64,000 nt of DNA from an uncultured Bacteroidia bacterium (GCA_902776565.1 CACYQN010000014.1:49465-113464); one strand, 5' to 3'; positions 36,011 to 45,183 are shown, numbered from the stretch's first letter. A program made the numbers and translations. Notes: generated by a model not told the origin, from the letters alone.

Positions 36011-36040
36011 TGTGGCGACGTGGCGCGCCACGTCGCTACA
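36011..36040. repeat. REP-like palindrome
   Basis: TGTGGCGACGTGGC followed by GC and GCCACGTCGCTACA: 14-nt arms with one mismatch. It sits between the pseudokinase and LOG genes, followed by ATCATCAAATCATTAAAT-type short repeats. Confidence 0.75.
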
Positions 36041-36093
36041 AATCATCGAATCATCAAATCATTAAATTATTAAATAACTAAATCTTAAAACTT

Positions 36094-36795
36094 ATGACAG
36101 CAGACGAAAAAAACAGAATGCAGAAGAAATGGGATACTGAGATAAAGTCCCTCGACTCGTGGAGCATGTTCAAGGTAATGGGTGAACTCGTAAACGGCTT
36201 CGACCACTATGCAAAATTAGGACCGTGCGTTGCAATATTCGGTTCGGCACGTACAAAGGAAGACAATCCTTACTACATAGGCGCAGAGGAAACTGCTTTC
36301 CAACTCGTTAAGAAGGGCTATGGTGTAATAACAGGTGGCGGTCCTGGCATCATGGAAGCAGGTAACCGTGGAGCACAGCGTGGCGGTGGCATTTCTGCAG
36401 GTTGCAACATCGTTCTCGAATTCGAGCAGGCAGCCAACAAGTATATCGATACCGACAAGCTCGTAACTTTCGACTACTTCTTTACCCGCAAGACAATGTT
36501 CATGCGTTATGCTCAGGGATTCATCGTTTTCCCGGGCGGTTTCGGAACTTTCGACGAACTTTTCGAAGCAATCACATTGATACAGACCAAGAAGATTGCC
36601 AAGTTCCCAATTATACTCTATGGCTCAAAGTTCTGGAAAGGACTTTTCGAATGGGTTAAGGAAAGCGTACTTGACGGAGAACACAACATTTCAGAAAAGG
36701 ACCTCGAAATCTACAACATCGTTGACAGTCCTGAAGAAGCAGTTAAGATTATCGAAGACTTCTACCGCAACTACGAACACAAGCCGAATTTCTAA
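36094..36795 (+). CDS. LOG-family protein (TIGR00730-like nucleotide phosphoribohydrolase)
   Basis: 233 residues. The Rossmann core includes VAIFGSARTKEDNPYY, VITGGGPGIMEAGNRGA and the family signature VFPGGFGTFDELFEA with the catalytic Glu. FFTRKTMFMRYAQGF precedes it. LOG proteins (often mislabelled lysine decarboxylases) cleave the N-glycosidic bond of nucleoside monophosphates, releasing free base, and in plants make cytokinins. In bacteria the role is unclear, perhaps nucleotide salvage. It is cytoplasmic and monocistronic, ending at a shared hairpin. Confidence 0.92.
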   Translation: MTADEKNRMQKKWDTEIKSLDSWSMFKVMGELVNGFDHYAKLGPCVAIFGSARTKEDNPYYIGAEETAFQLVKKGYGVITGGGPGIMEAGNRGAQRGGGISAGCNIVLEFEQAANKYIDTDKLVTFDYFFTRKTMFMRYAQGFIVFPGGFGTFDELFEAITLIQTKKIAKFPIILYGSKFWKGLFEWVKESVLDGEHNISEKDLEIYNIVDSPEEAVKIIEDFYRNYEHKPNF

Positions 36796-36805
36796 TCGGA
36801 TATAC

Positions 36806-36835
36806 AAAAAGGCTGTCGGAAACGATAGCCTTTTT
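36806..36835. terminator. Bidirectional terminator
   Basis: AAAAAGGCTGTC, loop GGAAAC, GATAGCCTTTTT. It lies between the convergent LOG and minus-strand hypothetical genes and can serve both. Confidence 0.85.
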
Positions 36836-36840
36836 GATTT

Positions 36841-37653
36841 TTACCTATAGTTTATCATATAAACGTTGGTTGCACCGTCCATTTCGCGGCGTTCAATTAT
36901 TCGGCTGATGTTGCCATTTTTGTCGTATTCCAGCGATGCACTCGAAATTTCATCGCCATTGTGGTTGAATACTGAGGTTTTCACAACCTTGTCGTTCTCA
37001 TAAATGAAAACTTTCTTTTCGGCGGCACCGACTATGTGCTTGCGAGTAACTTCCGATAGTATGTCGTAGTCGGAACTTGTTATTTCTGGATTCTGTGCTC
37101 GCCTGAAAATCAGTTCCTTCTGGTCGGTGGCAATGCTCGAAATAGAGCCGCAGCTTATAACCTTGCCCAGCGAGTCAATCTCCGAAACTACTATGCTGTC
37201 GGCACTATGTTCTATCCGATAATGATTTGTAATAGAACTGCCAACGTATGAAATCTGGCTTATGAGCATATTTTTGTCATTGTATTCGTACAAAGTTCCG
37301 CCTACCATAACGGAATCGGCAGTAAAATTGACTTCTTCGAAAGGCAGATTGCGAGAATTGTACTTTACAATAACAAACGATTTCGGTCGGTTGCCATCTC
37401 CGAAATACACTATTCGCGACGGCTGTCCGTTTTCGTTGTAATAAGTTTCCGAAAATAAGACCTTAGTTCTTGATATGACATTATCTTTTACCGTAACTTT
37501 CCATGTTACAGACGAATGGAATGAGTTTTCCTTGATTTTCCGGGAATAGTTCCTGCACGATACCACATCTGACGATGTAACGGGAATCCATACTTGCGAC
37601 CATCCCGCCACCGACAACAACGAAACGAATAATGTCAGCAGGAAGCGTCCCAT
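36841..37653 (-). CDS. Secreted hypothetical protein with YD-like repeats
   Basis: 270 residues. Residues 1-20 (MGRFLLTLFVSLLSVAGWSQ) are a signal peptide. Short motifs such as YYNENGQPSRIVYFGDG, YEYNDKNMLISQISYVG and EYDKNGNISRIIERREM recur about every 80-90 residues and look like YD/RHS-type beta repeats, as in MORN- or RHS-like Bacteroidota proteins. No catalytic or anchoring motif is seen. It starts 1 nt after the ftsY stop and is probably cotranscribed with it. Function is unknown. Confidence 0.72.
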   Translation of the reverse strand: MGRFLLTLFVSLLSVAGWSQVWIPVTSSDVVSCRNYSRKIKENSFHSSVTWKVTVKDNVISRTKVLFSETYYNENGQPSRIVYFGDGNRPKSFVIVKYNSRNLPFEEVNFTADSVMVGGTLYEYNDKNMLISQISYVGSSITNHYRIEHSADSIVVSEIDSLGKVISCGSISSIATDQKELIFRRAQNPEITSSDYDILSEVTRKHIVGAAEKKVFIYENDKVVKTSVFNHNGDEISSASLEYDKNGNISRIIERREMDGATNVYMINYR

Positions 37654-37654
37654 G

Positions 37655-38605
37655 TTATTTCTTAAACAGGGAATCTACAAACTCGCGCTTGTCGAACATC
37701 TGGAGGTCGTCGATGCCTTCGCCGACACCTATGTACTTGATTGGAATCTTGAACTGGTCGGAAATGCCGATAACGACGCCGCCCTTTGCCGTTCCATCGA
37801 GCTTTGTAACAGCAAGCGAACTTACTTCGGTTGCCTTTACGAACTGCTTTGCCTGTTCGTAGGCATTCTGTCCGGTAGAGCCGTCAAGAACAAGAAGTAC
37901 CTCGTGCGGTGCTTCGGGAACGAGCTTTTGCATCACGCGCTTGATTTTCGACAGTTCGTTCATCAGGTTAATCTTGTTGTGCAGACGACCGGCAGTGTCG
38001 ATAAGGACAACGTCGGCTCCCGATTTCTTAGCCGAAGCCAGTGTGTCGTAAGCCACAGAAGCAGGGTCGGAGCCCATATCCTGACGAATCATGTGTACGC
38101 CAACTCTGTCGGCCCACACTTGCAGCTGGTCGATTGCGGCGGCACGGAAGGTATCGGCAGCACCGATGTAAACATTTTTGCCTGCCTTCTTGAAGTTGTT
38201 AGCCAGCTTGCCGATAGTGGTAGTCTTGCCGACACCGTTAACACCTACGACCATAATTACATACGGAGAACCGTCGGGTGTGGTGAAATCGGGATTCTTC
38301 ATATCGGGACCGTCTTCCATAAGCGAAGCGATGGTAGAACGGAGAAGTTCGTTCAGCTCGTCGGTACCGACATATTTTTCGGTCTTTACACGTTCCTTGA
38401 TTTTGTCGATAATCTTTAACGTCGTATCAACGCCGACATCTGAAGTTATAAGGATTTCTTCAAGTTCGTCAAGTACGTCTTCATCGACTTTCGACTTGCT
38501 GAATATCAAGCGACTGATTTTTGAAAAAAGACCTGTACGGGTCTTTTCCAACCCGCTGTCCAACTTTTCCTTCTTTTCCTTTCCGAACAAACCGAAGAGT
38601 CCCAT
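37655..38605 (-). CDS. ftsY: Signal recognition particle receptor FtsY
   Basis: 316 residues from the ATG giving MGLFGLFGKEKKE; an upstream ATG (38632) would add nine residues. The N domain (about 20-100) is helical. The G domain carries GVNGVGKTTTIGKLA (G1), DTFRAAAIDQL, VLIDTAGRLHNK (DTAGR) and TKLDGTAKGG (TKxD). FtsY is the membrane-associated SRP receptor GTPase that hands ribosome-nascent chains to the Sec translocon. The acidic N-terminal A domain is short, as in many Bacteroidota. It lies downstream of rpmB-rpmG-DUF4295, a conserved order in the phylum. Confidence 0.95.
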   Translation of the reverse strand: MGLFGLFGKEKKEKLDSGLEKTRTGLFSKISRLIFSKSKVDEDVLDELEEILITSDVGVDTTLKIIDKIKERVKTEKYVGTDELNELLRSTIASLMEDGPDMKNPDFTTPDGSPYVIMVVGVNGVGKTTTIGKLANNFKKAGKNVYIGAADTFRAAAIDQLQVWADRVGVHMIRQDMGSDPASVAYDTLASAKKSGADVVLIDTAGRLHNKINLMNELSKIKRVMQKLVPEAPHEVLLVLDGSTGQNAYEQAKQFVKATEVSSLAVTKLDGTAKGGVVIGISDQFKIPIKYIGVGEGIDDLQMFDKREFVDSLFKK

Positions 38606-38687
38606 AACTAACCGATTAAAATAAAACGACAAAAAGCACCTGTCAAGATTTATACGGCAGGTGCTATAATTTCAATTGATTAAACAA

Positions 38688-38840
38688 CTATTTCTTAAAA
38701 AAATCTTTTGCAAGATCCTTGTCCATGATAGCCGACTTGAACTGATATGCGCCGGTTTCAGGATTCTTAACCATCTTTATGCACTTAACGAAGACTTGGC
38801 CGCCTTCCTTCTTAAGGGTTGCAACAACTTTCTTTGCCAT
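38688..38840 (-). CDS. DUF4295 small protein of the ribosomal cluster
   Basis: 50 residues read on the minus strand: begins MAKKVVATLKKEGGQVFVK, ends LAKDFFKK. Basic, with short beta strands and no Cys pair. It is the small DUF4295 protein found in Bacteroidota right after rpmG, and it has the character of a ribosome-associated protein, though I know of no firm function. It starts 9 nt after the rpmG stop and lies 82 nt before the ftsY start, so it is most likely in one operon. Confidence 0.85.
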   Translation of the reverse strand: MAKKVVATLKKEGGQVFVKCIKMVKNPETGAYQFKSAIMDKDLAKDFFKK

Positions 38841-38849
38841 ATCCTAAAC

Positions 38850-39038
38850 TTATTTAATTTCTCTGTGAAGAGTAACCTTCTTCAGAATTGGGTTATACTT
38901 TCTCATCTCCAGTCTGTCAGGAGTGTTCTTTCTGTTCTTGGTTGTTATATACCTTGAAGTTCCTGGCAATCCAGATTCCTTATGCTCAGTGCATTCAAGT
39001 ATCACCTGTACGCGATTTCCTTTACTTTTCTTTGCCAT
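38850..39038 (-). CDS. rpmG: 50S ribosomal protein L33 (bL33)
   Basis: 62 residues. [21 protein letters not shown] and [14 protein letters not shown] text (here [14 protein letters not shown]) are typical of bL33. Only one Cys is present, so this is the zinc-independent form without CxxC pairs. It binds 23S rRNA near the E site. It lies 21 nt downstream of rpmB. Confidence 0.95.
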   Translation of the reverse strand: MAKKSKGNRVQVILECTEHKESGLPGTSRYITTKNRKNTPDRLEMRKYNPILKKVTLHREIK

Positions 39039-39059
39039 TTTTAATCCTCCCGACTAAAA

Positions 39060-39296
39060 TTATTTAACAAAACCTTTCTTTTCGGCATCCTTAAGAGCAG
39101 CTTTCAAGCCCTTCTTTGCGATAGTTCTCATTGCCGAAGTGGTAAGTCTCATTTCAACCCACTGACCTGATTCTTCGTCAAAGATTCTCTTGGACTTCAT
39201 GTTGATATCAAATATCCTTTTAGTTCTGCGTCTTGAGTGAGATACATTGTTTCCCACCATCGCCGTTTTTCCTGTAATTTGACAAACTCGTGCCAT
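39060..39296 (-). CDS. rpmB: 50S ribosomal protein L28 (bL28)
   Basis: 78 residues starting MARVCQITGKTAMVGNNVSH, the bL28 signature, with SRRRTKRIFDIN and VEMRLTTSAMRTI following. It is a large-subunit protein and the first gene of the rpmB-rpmG-DUF4295-ftsY unit. The 245-nt upstream gap to the divergent protease gene is AT-rich; a near-consensus ACTTTTG lies at about 39334-39341 on the minus strand. Confidence 0.95.
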   Translation of the reverse strand: MARVCQITGKTAMVGNNVSHSRRRTKRIFDINMKSKRIFDEESGQWVEMRLTTSAMRTIAKKGLKAALKDAEKKGFVK

Positions 39297-39541
39297 AACT
39301 CTTTTATATTATTTCTCTTTTAAATTTCGGACTGCAAAAGTCGTACTTTTTTACTAAACCAGCAAATTTTTTTCTGATGTTTTTACCTTTTTTATTAACA
39401 AATAATTTAACACCTTGATTATTAGTATGTTATTTTTGATTTTAGACTTTAAAAACAATATTTTAAGCAAAAATATATTCATTTTTCTTGGCATTTCAAC
39501 AGAAATAAAGTTAATTTGCACCTTTAAATTATACGCGAAAA

Positions 39542-42091
39542 ATGAAACGAACGATTGTAACCATTGTAATTCTGCTCGTTACACTATTGTGCGTAGCGCA
39601 GAAAAACGACAAGCGGAATTTGCTTCCGCCAAGTTTCAAGAACGGCACAACAACAGAAATTGACCACATTTCTGTATATCCTCCATCGGCAAAACTGATA
39701 GCTGAGGAGATTGAAGAAACCGAAAAGAACGGTACATTTTATAAAGTCGGCATACTTGTTCCGGTTAACACTACGGTAAAAAATTCAGGAACATGGGAAA
39801 CCCTTGACAACGGTCAACTTGTATGGAGACTCCGTTTTTCGAGCGAGGGAGCAAAGGCTTCGGCATTGTATTTCGACAAGTTCGACATTCCTAACGGAGC
39901 CTCCGTGTATGTTTATACAAGCGACATGAAAATTGTTGACGGTCCTTACTTCCGCAGTGACAATCCATCTGGCGAAGAATATATGATTGGAAACATCATT
40001 GGTGATGACATTACAATTGAATATGTAGCTCCGATGACAAAATCGTACGACGGAAAAGTTTCGCCTGACAACACCACACCTATTATTAATATAGGCGAGT
40101 ACGCATACGTGTTCCGTGGTGAAGGTGGTTTCGAAAGGGGAACTCGGGCAACTGGACTCGGTTCTTCCGAAAGTTGCGAGGTTAATGTAAACTGTTCTGT
40201 CGGCGCCGACTGGAGAATACAGCAGCGCGGTGTGGCTAGAATCTATGTCCGTGAAGGTTTTAGCACAGGGTATTGCACAGGTACGCTCATCAACAACACC
40301 AGCAACGACGGTACTCCATATTTCCTTACGGCAAACCACTGTGGACCTAATGCCACTGCAGCAAACTTTACCCAATGGAAATTCCGTTTCAACTACGAGG
40401 CTTCGGGTTGTTCAAATCCATCGTCGGAATCTTCAATCAACTATACCGATTTCACCGGTTGTACCAAGGTCGCCGAAGGCTCTAACAATGGCGGTTCTGA
40501 TTTCTATCTGTTGAAACTTACAAGCTTTACAAAGCAGAATGCAATAAACATTGGTGCAATATACAATGGTTGGGATAGGGGAACATCAGCTCCAACTGGC
40601 GGTGGAGCAGGAATACACCATCCATCTGGCGACATTAAGAAGATTTCATTTTTTACTTCTATGCCAACTACGGCTTCATACAACGGAGGTAGCGATATGA
40701 CCGGTGCAACAAATGCCCATTGGAAAGTTACTTGGGTAAATAGTGGCAGTAAAACAGGTGTTACTGAAGGCGGTTCGTCTGGTTCTCCAATATTTAATTC
40801 TGCAGGACGAGTTTTCGGAACATTGAGTGGGGGCGCATCGTCTTGCTCCGCTTCTTCGTATTCAAGATACGACTTGTACGGAAAAATGTCGTTCCACTGG
40901 GAAAACTCAGCAAACGGAACCACCAATGCAAAAAAACTTAAACCATGGCTCGACCCGAACAACACAGGCGCAACAACCTGCAACTATTACGACCCGGCAA
41001 ACTCTACACCGACCAATACGCTTTCGGTTTCGCCAACTTCACTCAGCTATACGGTCAATGGTGAAAGCAAGACCGTTACTGTTACTAGCAATACGTCGTG
41101 GACTGCAACATCTTCGGCAAGTTGGTTGACTGTAAGTCCTGCATCAGGTTCAAACAACGGCACGATAACGGCTAGGGCATCTGCAAATACAGCGGCTTCG
41201 CAACGTACTGCCACAATCACTGTTTCTGCAAATGGTGTAAGTCCGCAGACAATCAGTGTAACACAGGCTGGAACTAGCGGTGTAGAACCTGTAGATAGTT
41301 CTACTTTTACTTACGACTTTGAGTCGTGTACAGCATGGGCTGTTGACAATTTCTCGCCTTGCTCGACTTACGATGGCGACGGGTTGGTAACTGGCGGAAT
41401 CCAAGATGTGTCATTTACCAATAGCGGATATAAAGGTTCATACATTGCATTTCAAAACGGAACTGCAAATGGCTTTACCGCACATGGTGGTACTAAGTTC
41501 GGTTGCTGTATGTACGCGACTAATGGTGCGAACAACGACTGGTTTATTACTCCTGCCCTAATAATTACTAATGGTACAACATTCTCGTTCTGGGCTCGCT
41601 CGGCAAACAATACATACGGACTAGAGCAATTCCGCGTTGCAGTTTCAAACGACGACTATAACTATACATATATCGCAGGTTCTTCTTCTTCAAGCATTTC
41701 TGCTCCAGTAGAATGGACTCAGTTCTCATACGACCTTTCGCAATACGCAGGACAGACATTGTATCTTGCAATAATGTGCGTATCGAATGATGTCTTTGCG
41801 TTTTTCATAGATGACATAAAAATAACAAATGTTGCAGATATAGAAACCGTAAAGACTGATGAACCAAATGTTAGCATCTATCCTAATCCTGCAAAGGAAA
41901 TTGTAAACATAACATTGCCAGAAGATAATGCACAAATCGATATTGTGAATGTTCTTGGGCAGACTGTAAAATCAGTCAATACCACTTTGGCAAACGAGAC
42001 AATTTCGCTCGAAGGCATGGAAAAGGGAATGTATTTCTTCTGCATAAAGATGCATGACAAGACCATAACAAAGAAAGTTATTGTAGAGTAA
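39542..42091 (+). CDS. Secreted trypsin-fold (lysyl-endopeptidase-like) protease with BACON and T9SS domains
   Basis: 849 residues. A signal peptide (1-19, ending CVAQ) is followed by a propeptide-like region to about residue 215. The serine protease domain has a complete triad: His266 in LTANHCG, Asp320 in GSDFYLLKL and Ser413 in GGSSGSPIF. Many Cys pairs and the layout resemble lysyl endopeptidase (Achromobacter protease I type). A BACON domain follows (about 497-580, with TSNTSWTATSSASWLTVSP), then a choice-of-anchor-J/cleaved-adhesin domain (about 585-770), then a T9SS type A sorting domain (VSIYPNPAKEIVNITLP to KKVIVE). It is probably an exported surface or released protease. BACON suggests glycan or mucin contact. 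Cleavage preference is inferred only from family resemblance. Confidence 0.88.
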   Translation: MKRTIVTIVILLVTLLCVAQKNDKRNLLPPSFKNGTTTEIDHISVYPPSAKLIAEEIEETEKNGTFYKVGILVPVNTTVKNSGTWETLDNGQLVWRLRFSSEGAKASALYFDKFDIPNGASVYVYTSDMKIVDGPYFRSDNPSGEEYMIGNIIGDDITIEYVAPMTKSYDGKVSPDNTTPIINIGEYAYVFRGEGGFERGTRATGLGSSESCEVNVNCSVGADWRIQQRGVARIYVREGFSTGYCTGTLINNTSNDGTPYFLTANHCGPNATAANFTQWKFRFNYEASGCSNPSSESSINYTDFTGCTKVAEGSNNGGSDFYLLKLTSFTKQNAINIGAIYNGWDRGTSAPTGGGAGIHHPSGDIKKISFFTSMPTTASYNGGSDMTGATNAHWKVTWVNSGSKTGVTEGGSSGSPIFNSAGRVFGTLSGGASSCSASSYSRYDLYGKMSFHWENSANGTTNAKKLKPWLDPNNTGATTCNYYDPANSTPTNTLSVSPTSLSYTVNGESKTVTVTSNTSWTATSSASWLTVSPASGSNNGTITARASANTAASQRTATITVSANGVSPQTISVTQAGTSGVEPVDSSTFTYDFESCTAWAVDNFSPCSTYDGDGLVTGGIQDVSFTNSGYKGSYIAFQNGTANGFTAHGGTKFGCCMYATNGANNDWFITPALIITNGTTFSFWARSANNTYGLEQFRVAVSNDDYNYTYIAGSSSSSISAPVEWTQFSYDLSQYAGQTLYLAIMCVSNDVFAFFIDDIKITNVADIETVKTDEPNVSIYPNPAKEIVNITLPEDNAQIDIVNVLGQTVKSVNTTLANETISLEGMEKGMYFFCIKMHDKTITKKVIVE

Positions 42092-42110
42092 TAATTACGA
42101 TAGGAAGTAC

Positions 42111-42156
42111 TGCAGGCATATTGTCAAAATTTGGCAGATGCCTGCATATTTTTTGA
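42111..42156 (+). terminator. Terminator of the protease gene
   Basis: Arms TGCAGGCAT (42111-42119) and ATGCCTGCA (42138-42146) followed by TATTTTTTG. The loop is 18 nt. Confidence 0.7.
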
Positions 42157-42185
42157 TTGTTAGTTGTTGTAGTAAGGCATTTTGT

Positions 42186-42193
42186 TAATTTTG
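42186..42193 (+). promoter_or_regulatory. -7 box of the four-helix/zinc-ribbon gene
   Basis: TAATTTTG matches TAnnTTTG, with GTTG 19 nt upstream (42163-42166) as the -33 box. The ATG is 19 nt downstream. Confidence 0.5.
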
Positions 42194-42212
42194 TGACAAT
42201 TAAAAAAGAAAT

Positions 42213-42953
42213 ATGCAATTGAATAATTTTGGATATTACTGGTTGGATTCGTGGGTGTTAGCAAATATAATACAACTTGCTACGCAAGAATTTTGCCTTC
42301 GCAATCTTAATCGCGACAACGATCCATGTGGACGGCTATATGACCAGATGACGCAAGCTGCACGCTCAGTGTCTGCAAATATTGCCGAAGGCAATTCACG
42401 TCACTCCACTTCAAAGGAAACAGAAATGCGTCTTACTGATGTAGCACGCGCAAGTCTTTCGGAATTGGCAAACGATTATATTAATTGGCTATTGCGACAA
42501 GAGCAAATACCATGGTCTGTAAAATCTGATGAACATCATGCAGTATCGTATATTTCTCTAGACCACCCTACTTACAAAGATGATGTGCAACACCAAAGTG
42601 GCATTCACATACTGGCACAAAAGCACAAATTTGACAAATGGCTATGCTCAAAAGATTCTATTGTCGAAGCAAATTGCTTGATTGTTTTGTGCAATCGTCT
42701 GATAATGATGCTTGGCAAGCAAATAGAAAACCAAATTGACAAATTCAAGCAAGAAGGAGGCTTTACCGAAGGTCTAACAGCAGAACGGCTTGCATACCGA
42801 ACAGAGCAAAGTGCTCAAATGGGAGCACCGACCTGTCCCAAATGCGGCAAACCAATGATAAAGCGTATGGCAAAAAAAGGTAATAATTCAGGAAAAGAAT
42901 TTTGGAGTTGCTGCAATTATCCTGAATGTAATGGAACAAGAAATATTCAATAG
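42213..42953 (+). CDS. Four-helix-bundle suffix protein with topoisomerase-type zinc finger
   Basis: 246 residues. The N-terminal 185 residues are helical, with the S23/four-helix-bundle signature ARSVSANIAEGNSRHSTSKE and an extended LTDVARASLSELANDYINW. The C-terminus has four Cys as CPKCGKPMIKR...CCNYPEC, the zinc ribbon found at the end of DNA topoisomerase I. I recognise the combination as the four-helix bundle suffix family, common in Bacteroidota and of unknown function. The zinc ribbon suggests nucleic acid contact. No signal peptide. Confidence 0.85.
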   Translation: MQLNNFGYYWLDSWVLANIIQLATQEFCLRNLNRDNDPCGRLYDQMTQAARSVSANIAEGNSRHSTSKETEMRLTDVARASLSELANDYINWLLRQEQIPWSVKSDEHHAVSYISLDHPTYKDDVQHQSGIHILAQKHKFDKWLCSKDSIVEANCLIVLCNRLIMMLGKQIENQIDKFKQEGGFTEGLTAERLAYRTEQSAQMGAPTCPKCGKPMIKRMAKKGNNSGKEFWSCCNYPECNGTRNIQ

Positions 42954-42961
42954 GTCAAATG

Positions 42962-42997
42962 CCGTAATTACCTTATTCCGTTATAAGGTAATTACGG
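42962..42997. repeat. Perfect 15-bp inverted repeat
   Basis: CCGTAATTACCTTAT (42962-42976) and ATAAGGTAATTACGG (42983-42997) around a 6-nt loop. It lies 8 nt after one stop and 9 nt before the next start. There is no T-run, so it is not a standard terminator; it could be an RNA processing hairpin or a regulator site. Confidence 0.8.
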
Positions 42998-43006
42998 ACT
43001 AAATAA

Positions 43007-43747
43007 ATGAGAACTAATATGGAGTGTCAAATATTAAAACATAAAAACTATTGGCAAAATTATTTTAAAACAATAGTCTTCATTTCGTCGTTTTTAGTCC
43101 TATTCTGTTTTCACTCCTTTTCCCAACTTCCCACCGTCTCAATCCTTGGTGACTCGTACAGTACTTTCGAAGGATACACGACACCACTTGAAAACGAACA
43201 GTGGTACTTCAAGACCAAACGCGACCGCACCGATGTGGAAAAAGTTGAGCAGACCTGGTGGTGGATTCTTTGTGATGAATACGGACTGCAACTCGAAATC
43301 AACAACTCGTACAGCGGTTCAACAATCAGCTACAGCGGATACTATGGTCGTGACTATAAGGACCGTTCTTTTATCACTCGTGCGCCAAACATTGGAAATC
43401 CCGACATAATACTCGTCTTCGGTGCAACAAACGACGACTGGGCTGGAGCTCCGCTCGGAACGTTGAAATATGAAGGTTGGTCTGAAGAAGACTTGTATTC
43501 CTTTCGTCCTGCAATGACTTACCTTGCAAACTACTTGACCGACAATCATCCCAAATCAAAAATCTATTTCATTGTAAATGATTGCCTTAAAGATGAGATC
43601 ACATCAACAATCCGCGAAGTCTGCAATCATTATGGGATTTCGGTTGTCGAGTTGAAAAACATCGCCAAGAAAACCAGCCATCCGACAGTTGCTGGGATGA
43701 GACAGATTGCCGAACAAGTTGGAACTGCTTTAAAACCAAAGGAATAA
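43007..43747 (+). CDS. Secreted SGNH/GDSL-type hydrolase
   Basis: 246 residues if the first ATG (43007) is used; ATG 43019 is equally possible. Residues about 18-40 form a signal peptide or anchor (TIVFISSFLVLFCFHSFSQ). The SGNH blocks are ILGDSYSTFEG (nucleophile Ser50), VFGATNDDW (Asn) and KTSHPTVAGM (His, with Ser-His-Pro). Most of the protein is this single domain. It may deacetylate or de-esterify glycans outside the cell. It ends 3 nt before the first of three unknown genes, suggesting one transcript. Confidence 0.82.
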   Translation: MRTNMECQILKHKNYWQNYFKTIVFISSFLVLFCFHSFSQLPTVSILGDSYSTFEGYTTPLENEQWYFKTKRDRTDVEKVEQTWWWILCDEYGLQLEINNSYSGSTISYSGYYGRDYKDRSFITRAPNIGNPDIILVFGATNDDWAGAPLGTLKYEGWSEEDLYSFRPAMTYLANYLTDNHPKSKIYFIVNDCLKDEITSTIREVCNHYGISVVELKNIAKKTSHPTVAGMRQIAEQVGTALKPKE

Positions 43748-43750
43748 CAG

Positions 43751-44443
43751 ATGCTGGAAATTGGTTCAAATACGGACTCTTGGAAGACATACTTTTATGT
43801 CCTTGCCGAAGCTATCGCCAACAATGCCATCGACGAGGCGCAAGCAAGACACAATTTCTTGCAATACAGGCTCTCGGCTCTGTTTGACACGACTCCACGC
43901 GGTGTGGAAAGTTTCTCGGAGGATAGTTTTCTTACCGAACTTCGCCGGCAAGGACTTACGCCCGACGATTTCCCTTACGACAATGTCCATAACTGCTACG
44001 AAATTAGAATGAAAAACCATACATTCTGTCTGTTCTGCACCGAATTTATAACATTTTTCTCGCAGAATGCCTACCACATTTCCACCGACAGCAACAAGGA
44101 AGGAAGTGTAAACATTACCAGCTTGCCAACCAAACCGACAGCACAAATACTACATACGGCCGACGGGCTTTTCCCCGAATGGGAACACCAGTGGCCTGAA
44201 ACCTACCGTCTTGCGACAAAAGTTGCCAAGCAGTTTGCAATCGACAGCCGAACCATCGATGCCATAGCAAGTTCGTTCCTCACTGGCTGTGGGAAATACA
44301 GCATCGAGCACCACATCGGCAAATCAACGCTGAAGGCAGGCGGACAATCATTCAGCCTCGACCACGGCACATTTGCCAACGATTATGCAAAAATTATGGG
44401 AGAAATACTTGTTTCGATGAAAGAAAGGAGCCAAAAATGCTGA
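43751..44443 (+). CDS. Unknown protein, member 1 of a three-gene family
   Basis: 230 residues, no signal peptide or membrane segment. I do not recognise it. Residues 1-60 look helical, 60-140 mixed beta, 140-230 helical then beta. The C-terminal part has WPETYRLATKVAKQFAIDSRTIDAIASS followed by CGKYSIEHHIGKSTLKAGGQSFSLDHGTF; quoted in pieces, the key residues are Tyr-x-Ile-Glu-His and Lys-Ser-x-Leu. The same pattern closes the next two products. It begins 3 nt after the SGNH gene stop and overlaps the next gene by 7 nt. Confidence 0.7.
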   Translation: MLEIGSNTDSWKTYFYVLAEAIANNAIDEAQARHNFLQYRLSALFDTTPRGVESFSEDSFLTELRRQGLTPDDFPYDNVHNCYEIRMKNHTFCLFCTEFITFFSQNAYHISTDSNKEGSVNITSLPTKPTAQILHTADGLFPEWEHQWPETYRLATKVAKQFAIDSRTIDAIASSFLTGCGKYSIEHHIGKSTLKAGGQSFSLDHGTFANDYAKIMGEILVSMKERSQKC

Positions 44444-45183
44444 AACGCCAGTACTACATAAACCGCCTTGCCGAAGACTTTAGGCTTTGCCGCGAAAATG
44501 GCACCGACCCAGCCGCCGAAATCCGCATTGGACGACGGAAATTCATCAGCAACTGCATTAGCCAACTGATGTACGAAAAGCCATATGCACACGAGGGATT
44601 TTCCATAGAACCGATGCTCGAAAGACTGAAAAGTCAGGGCATTGCAGATGAAAATATCACTATAAAACCACGCCGCGAATATGAAATTGACCTCGGAGAC
44701 ACGAAAATCGCAATAAAAATGCGTTTCGACACGCGCTACGGACAAGTTTCGAAAATGGTTTTGCAAGACCAGTTTGACGAAATTGGCATTTCGGACAAAA
44801 ATCCAGACGACATTGCCGATATAATCGTTTCGATTGGCAACTTGTACGCCGAATGGAACCGCGAGTGGGACAGCATAGCCGACGAAGCCATGCGACTGTC
44901 GAAAACCCAGGATGTAGAACGCATGTCGCTCGAAACGCTCATTGCATCCAAGCTCAAAGGCAGCGGAATCGAATATATGCTCGAGCACAAGAAGACAAAA
45001 TCGACGCTTACCGTAAAGGTCGGAAATCGCAAGATTAGCATGGACATAAGCCATCGTAGGCTTGTAGAGACCTGCGTAAACCTGTTGCCGACAATACGCA
45101 ACGCAATGGAAAAGTTGAACGCCATTCCCGACGAAATCAGCATCGAACCAGCAAGCACAAAGGATATATGGACAAAATCGTAA
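44437..45183 (+). CDS. Unknown protein, member 2 of a three-gene family
   Basis: 248 residues. An AGGAG sequence 6-7 nt upstream supports this start, although it overlaps member 1 by 7 nt. The N-terminus (YYINRLAEDFRLCRENGTDP) resembles member 3 (IISQLAEDLEIARLCGDDET). The C-terminus has EWDSIADEAMRLSKTQ, then IEYMLEHKKTKSTLTVKVG and KISMDISHRRLVET, matching the Tyr-x-x-Glu-His...Lys-Ser pattern. No known domain, signal peptide or membrane segment is evident. Function is unknown. Confidence 0.7.
   Translation: MLKRQYYINRLAEDFRLCRENGTDPAAEIRIGRRKFISNCISQLMYEKPYAHEGFSIEPMLERLKSQGIADENITIKPRREYEIDLGDTKIAIKMRFDTRYGQVSKMVLQDQFDEIGISDKNPDDIADIIVSIGNLYAEWNREWDSIADEAMRLSKTQDVERMSLETLIASKLKGSGIEYMLEHKKTKSTLTVKVGNRKISMDISHRRLVETCVNLLPTIRNAMEKLNAIPDEISIEPASTKDIWTKS

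Noticed and set aside
39415..39663. 82-codon frame overlapping the protease start
   Set aside because: Overlaps the signal peptide of the secreted protease in another frame and has no similarity to a known protein.
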